64,000 bases of DNA from G965116155 sp965116155 (GTDB lineage: Bacteria > Bdellovibrionota > Bdellovibrionia > Bdellovibrionales > UBA1609), in contig OZ220488.1 in NCBI GenBank assembly GCA_965116155.1, positions 62,001 to 126,000 of the forward strand. The letters run 5' to 3'. The notes beneath the pieces are model-generated. The model did no database searches. It was given only the letters and a program-made list of their open reading frames with translations, and was not told where the DNA came from. Below are positions 60,509 to 64,000 of this stretch, one piece after another. The position numbers and the translations under genes were made by a program. Numbering within the stretch: the first letter of the stretch is position 1; every line of letters starts with the position of its first letter.

Positions 60509-61708
60509 ATGGAATGTCTGGGGATCCTTGTGCGGCTGGGGCTTGTTTGTTTAGTGTTTTTATTTGTGGGCAAGGCACAAGCGCGCCATATTACAACCCC
60601 TACGCGCCTGGTGCCTGAAGTCTCATGGCCCAACTTAAAAGACGATTTAAATTTTTATAATTTGGAACAAGCCTTACAAAGGCAGATCAATCGTTTTCAT
60701 ACGCGCCGTCAGCATGGAGTGCTAGAAGGCAGTATTCGGTTTGGTCAGCACACCTATAGCCTTAATCAACTGTACAGCACTGTTGTAGTGATGCGAGACC
60801 TGGTGCGTCAGTACGATAATTGCAAAGAGGGGCACTTTGCAGAGTTCTGTCAAAATCGTTTTGTACAAAGTTTAAAAAGTAGGTTTTTGCTTTACGAACC
60901 CGCGGGGGGGGGAGAGCAAAAAAACGAAACCCTCTTTACGGCTTACCATACTCCTTTGCTGCAGGCATCTAGAACCCAAAGCAAAGAATACCCCTATGCT
61001 ATTTATCGGCAGCCTAAAGTAGCGGAGCTTAAAAGAAAAACCCGCGAGGAGATTATTTTTCAACATGCGCTTAAGGGGCGGGACTTAGATATTTTTTATA
61101 TTAAAGACCTGTTTGATCTTTACTTGCTCCAAGTGCAAGGCGGGGGCAGGGTAGAGTACAAGGATGCTAAGGGGCGCATGGTATCAACGTACCTGACCTT
61201 TGATGGTCATAATGGTCACTCTGCGCCTTTTATTTCACTTTATATGCGCAAAAAAGGCTACATTGATAATTTGTCTATTTTTGCACAAAGGGCTTTTTTG
61301 CGTAAAAATCCACACAAATGGCGCGAAATTTACTCACAAAGCCCAGGGTATGTTTATTTTAGACCCCTAGAGCGCCCGCCAGAGGGCAGCGACAGTGTTT
61401 CGCTCACTCCCCATAGATCAGTGGCTTTAGACAGCCGCAAGTACCCCTTGCCGGGCGTTGTGACTTTTGCCATAAGCTCTAGGCCGCCGAATATTTTTCC
61501 ACCCCAGGACTGGAACGACCAGCTATGCTTAGAAGCCTCAAGAGCTCCGCGCACTTTTAAAAGATTTTACGTGCACCAGGACACAGGCAGCAAAATACGA
61601 GGCGCAGCAAGGGCGGATTTGTATTTTGGAGAAGACCGCTACGCCGCATGCGTGGCTCAGACTACACGCAATTATGGCCAAATGTACTTTTTGATGCTTA
61701 AGCCATGA
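60509..61708 (+). CDS. mltA: Membrane-bound lytic murein transglycosylase A (MltA)
   Basis: 400 residues. Signal peptide (MECLGILVRLGLVCLVFLFV, cleavage near AQA-RH), the MltA domain (FTAYHTPLLQASRT, DLFDLYLLQVQGGG, FIDGHNGH-type segment) and the C-terminal 3D domain with catalytic Asp in HQDTGSKIRGAARADLYFG. It lacks a clear lipobox, unlike E. coli MltA, so it may be soluble in the periplasm. An in-frame start 153 bp upstream would add a non-signal extension. It overlaps the next gene by 4 bases. Confidence 0.88.
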   Translation: MECLGILVRLGLVCLVFLFVGKAQARHITTPTRLVPEVSWPNLKDDLNFYNLEQALQRQINRFHTRRQHGVLEGSIRFGQHTYSLNQLYSTVVVMRDLVRQYDNCKEGHFAEFCQNRFVQSLKSRFLLYEPAGGGEQKNETLFTAYHTPLLQASRTQSKEYPYAIYRQPKVAELKRKTREEIIFQHALKGRDLDIFYIKDLFDLYLLQVQGGGRVEYKDAKGRMVSTYLTFDGHNGHSAPFISLYMRKKGYIDNLSIFAQRAFLRKNPHKWREIYSQSPGYVYFRPLERPPEGSDSVSLTPHRSVALDSRKYPLPGVVTFAISSRPPNIFPPQDWNDQLCLEASRAPRTFKRFYVHQDTGSKIRGAARADLYFGEDRYAACVAQTTRNYGQMYFLMLKP

Positions 61709-62397
61709 GAAAGCTTTTTGCCTTTTGTATATGTGTTTTTGGCTTGGGATTTTTTGCAGCGCCCGGTTGGTGCGATACCGAAGATGCGCACTTTAAAAGC
61801 TCTTACTTGCGCTTTAAGCTGCCACCCAATTGGACCTGTGTTGCTCAAGGTACCGAGTGGGTGTGCAACCACAAGGACACAAAAAAAAGCCTTTACGCGG
61901 TTATTATACTAACGGCTAAAGATGCTGCTCCGGATGATGAGCTAAGCATTTACAAATCCTACTTAGAAAAAGGCGAACGCGCCAAAGAGGTTGTGCATGT
62001 GGAGACCAAAACCTTAAACAAGCACCCTTGGATCGATGGGCTGCATCTAGGGAGTGAGATTAAATCTTTTTATACACGCTACTTAGTGACCCGCAAAAAA
62101 GAGCTCGCGATTTTGCTGACTATGAGCTGCCATAAAGATGTCTATAAGGAGTGTGCAAAATATTTTGATGGCATTTTAAAGAGCGTGCGCATTTTGGATC
62201 CTCCTAAAGAAGAGTTCGCACAGCCTGCTGGGGATGATTTTATTCTGGGTTCTGGCCTGGATTTAGAGGCTCTGCCGCAAGAGGCCCTGCCCAAGCCGCG
62301 CCCATGGTGGCAAGACCCTGCCACTATGGGGGCCATTATCATGGTGCTGGTGTCTTTTGTAGTGTGGATCTTCTGGAAGATAAAATTCAAAAAATAG
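61705..62397 (+). CDS. Exported protein with C-terminal membrane anchor, unknown
   Basis: Unrecognised, 230 residues. A signal peptide (MRKLFAFCICVFGLGFFAAP, cleavage near WC-DT), then a soluble domain of about 150 residues with a Cys pair and strand/helix alternation (YLRFKLPPNWTCVAQGTEWV, SLYAVIILTAKDAAPDDELS, YLVTRKKELAILLTMSCHK), and near the C-terminus a membrane segment (AIIMVLVSFVVWIFWK) with basic tail. It is probably an envelope protein acting with MltA, from the 4-base overlap. Confidence 0.65.
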   Translation: MRKLFAFCICVFGLGFFAAPGWCDTEDAHFKSSYLRFKLPPNWTCVAQGTEWVCNHKDTKKSLYAVIILTAKDAAPDDELSIYKSYLEKGERAKEVVHVETKTLNKHPWIDGLHLGSEIKSFYTRYLVTRKKELAILLTMSCHKDVYKECAKYFDGILKSVRILDPPKEEFAQPAGDDFILGSGLDLEALPQEALPKPRPWWQDPATMGAIIMVLVSFVVWIFWKIKFKK

Positions 62398-62455
62398 GGC
62401 ATTTATTTTTTAGGCTTGTATTTTGGCGCAGTCTTGTCATAGCCTCGGCTGCTGT

Positions 62456-63715
62456 ATGCCAGATGCAGACCTGAGAACAAGCAGTGTTGGGTTTTTTTTG
62501 TGGGGGCTTGTGCTTTGTGGGGGCTGGTTTTTTGTCAATACCCCCTTGTTCGCAGCTGGTAGCAAGGGGAGTGCGTACGGTTTTACAAACTCTATGGACT
62601 GTGTGCGTTTGCTTAAGAGCGAGCAGGCGTGGCGGGAGTATAAGGAGTCCTTGGGCCCAGTGCCTGATATGGCTGAGGGTAAAGAGGCACTTAAGGAGCT
62701 AAAGGCATGGAACCAGCGCCTTAGCGCCAATGAGTCTTGGAGCATAAAAGATCTGGTAGAGAAAAATTTGCTACGCATTAAAAGCGCAAGGCCTTTGCAC
62801 GAAGGCTCCGGTCAACCCTTGCCTTTTTATACGCTGTATTTTCCAAAGGCCTACACAGGGGTGTATGTGCCGCTAAGTCCTGAGGAGTTTAAAAAATACC
62901 CCTCTAGTATTGGGGCGGGGTTTCGCAAGCACAACTACGCAGCGGTTGCGGTTTTAATGCCGGGGATTGGCACAACGGCCTCAAAGGCTTTAAATATGGC
63001 CTCTTTGTCTGGGCATATTACCAAAGTGGGTGCAAATGTGTTTCGTCCGCATATGGGGGATGCCAAAGGCGAAGAGGGTATAAGGCTTTATGGCGTATTG
63101 CTTGATAGCAGCGCTAATGGTTTGGCTGAGGGCTCACCACCCGCTTTGAACACTCCCCAGGGCCAAGTGGCTTTGATTCGCCATGCGCAGCTCGTTTTGA
63201 GGCATGTTTTGGACTTTAATAAGTTTGTTTTTATGGGGCGCAGTCAAGGGGGGTTAAACGTGATGGAGTTTTTGGGGCATTACGGGCCTCAGCATGGGGT
63301 GTATGGAGGCATTGCTTGCAACCCTTCTTGCGCGGATCTGCGGTCTGTAAAATACGGCCAATGGGTGGTGCACAATATAGGGAACACCAAAATCCTAGGC
63401 TCCATGCCTACGTCCATTCACAAGCGTTCTTGGGCTTTTCATAACGAGGTGACGCATTTATACCCTTTGCAGGCTCCTAGCAAGGCGCCTACGTTGGTGA
63501 TTTATTCGCCCCAGGACACTCCTAGCTACCCGGCGCATATTTATACCAAGTGGTTAGGGGAGTGGTTGGAGCAAAGCCCGGATCGCAAGGCGGTGGCGTT
63601 TAGGGTCGAAGACCCTGAGAGGGCCCACAATTTGTGGGATGTCACATCGGACACCTTTATGGAGGTCATGGGGGTGAATATGCAGTTTTTTAAGCAAGCC
63701 CTATCGGAGGACTAG
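62456..63715 (+). CDS. Exported alpha/beta-hydrolase-like protein
   Basis: About 419 residues. An N-terminal signal anchor (VGFFLWGLVLCGGWFFVN) precedes an alpha/beta-hydrolase-like core with nucleophile elbow GRSQGGLNV (Ser), LVIYSPQDTPSYP (acid region) and RAHNLWD, where the His would complete the triad. The substrate is unknown; it may be an esterase, lipase or peptidase-like enzyme. ATG 62456 is chosen for a proper N-terminus; a TTG at 62423 is in frame. It starts 58 bp after the previous gene and converges on the MscS-type gene. Confidence 0.7.
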   Translation: MPDADLRTSSVGFFLWGLVLCGGWFFVNTPLFAAGSKGSAYGFTNSMDCVRLLKSEQAWREYKESLGPVPDMAEGKEALKELKAWNQRLSANESWSIKDLVEKNLLRIKSARPLHEGSGQPLPFYTLYFPKAYTGVYVPLSPEEFKKYPSSIGAGFRKHNYAAVAVLMPGIGTTASKALNMASLSGHITKVGANVFRPHMGDAKGEEGIRLYGVLLDSSANGLAEGSPPALNTPQGQVALIRHAQLVLRHVLDFNKFVFMGRSQGGLNVMEFLGHYGPQHGVYGGIACNPSCADLRSVKYGQWVVHNIGNTKILGSMPTSIHKRSWAFHNEVTHLYPLQAPSKAPTLVIYSPQDTPSYPAHIYTKWLGEWLEQSPDRKAVAFRVEDPERAHNLWDVTSDTFMEVMGVNMQFFKQALSED

Positions 63716-63736
63716 GCCTGGCGTTTTTATGCCTAC

Positions 63737-63774
63737 GCCAGAGTCAGTCGAAGAACATACTTCAGTCACGACTA
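63737..63774. repeat. Short dispersed repeat, copy 3 of 3
   Basis: Matches 42979-43016 at 36 of 38 bases; the shared core is AACATACTTCAGTCACGACT. Its right end runs into CTAGCTCTTTAA, a degenerate palindromic-element end that supplies the stop of the facing MscS gene. No larger element is visible here. Confidence 0.82.
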
Positions 63775-64000
63775 GCTCTTTAACACTTCTACCTGTATGG
63801 GTTTAGGGGTGTCGAGGTGGACGTCTCTTTGCGGAAAGGCAATTACAATATTGTGCTCGCGGAATGTCTCGTCAATACGAAACCTTATTTGCGACGAGAG
63901 TTTGCGCAGCTCAAACATATTACGCATTTGGGCCCAGTAGTGCACCTGAAACTCTAGGGCATTGTCGCCAAAATTATGAAACAGCACTATAGGCTCCGGG
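63772..64000 (-). CDS. MscS-type mechanosensitive channel, C-terminal end only
   Basis: The last 75 residues of a larger protein that continues past the window. DNALEFQVHYWAQMRNMFEL, SSQIRFRIDETFREHNIVIA and FPQRDVHLDTPKPIQVEVLK match the C-terminal cytoplasmic domain of MscS family channels (the IPFPQRDLH pattern). It gates in response to membrane tension. Its stop (LKS then TAG in TTAAAGAGCTAG) lies in a degenerate palindromic-element end. Confidence 0.85.
   Translation of the reverse strand, partial: PEPIVLFHNFGDNALEFQVHYWAQMRNMFELRKLSSQIRFRIDETFREHNIVIAFPQRDVHLDTPKPIQVEVLKS

Noticed and set aside
1..64000. REPIN/RAYT system as explanation of the palindromes
   Set aside because: Units are nested with terminal motifs, unlike REP doublets, and no RAYT (IS200-like tyrosine) transposase is in the window. 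It could still exist elsewhere in the genome.
1..64000. tRNA or rRNA genes
   Set aside because: No cloverleaf with a T-arm GTTCRA pattern and matching acceptor stem, and no rRNA signature, was seen on reading both strands.

Overview
The window comes from a Gram-negative bacterium. It encodes outer-membrane and periplasmic proteins (a beta-barrel protein, lipoproteins, a TonB-type protein, MltA, a soluble lytic transglycosylase) and part of the division cluster. Its EF-G resembles the mitochondrial / spirochaete-planctomycete-deltaproteobacterial (spd) EFG1 type, it has a LysM protein of a kind I associate with delta-type bacteria, and it carries a K+-type membrane pyrophosphatase. With the exported ankyrin proteins, an Rpn-type nuclease and the abundant palindromic repeats, this suggests a Bdellovibrionota/deltaproteobacteria-like or host-associated lineage. 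That placement is inference; there is no rRNA gene in the window.

Layout: 1-8.2 kb: transporter (partial), gamma-glutamyltransferase, outer-membrane protein, lone receiver, DedA protein, trypsin-like protease and two exported helical proteins. 8.4-13.6 kb: leftward run lysS, fructose-bisphosphate aldolase, dcd, fusA with overlapping ends. 13.6-19 kb: metallo-hydrolase, TonB-like protein, ComEC, LysM protein. 19.4-24.2 kb: accessory block (RTX protein, Rpn nuclease, unknown exported proteins). 24.3-30.2 kb: Nfu, lepA-lepB, unknown protein, ABC exporter. 30.4-36.4 kb: toxin-antitoxin pair, prepilin peptidase, ankyrin and exported proteins, nitrilase-family amidase. 36.6-41.5 kb: hppA, xseA-xseB, mutY. 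41.7-46.3 kb: Cys-rich EF-hand lipoprotein, an IS3-family element inside a membrane-protein gene, coiled-coil nuclease. 46.8-50 kb: rsmH-ftsL-ftsI. 50.3-54 kb: LuxR-type HTH, TPR lipoprotein and RodZ-like pair, DEDDh exonuclease. 54.2-58 kb: mdh-sucC-sucD and ndk. 58-64 kb: slt and mltA facing apart, two exported proteins and the end of an MscS channel.

The outstanding feature is a dispersed family of nested palindromic elements filling most long intergenic gaps. They share a terminal motif (TTAGAGYGCTAGY; reverse GCTAGCGCTCTAA), conserved connector sequences and a bridging motif TGCGTAAGCAT. The stem arms differ from copy to copy yet stay complementary within each copy. Several genes use the stop codon supplied by the terminal motif (LysS, SucD, the Cys-rich lipoprotein, MscS and others). 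Two genes, rodZ and xseA, appear to carry such elements in frame inside their coding sequence, as Rickettsia palindromic elements do. Elements are also inserted into one another. No matching autonomous transposase is visible here. I found no tRNA, rRNA or CRISPR array.
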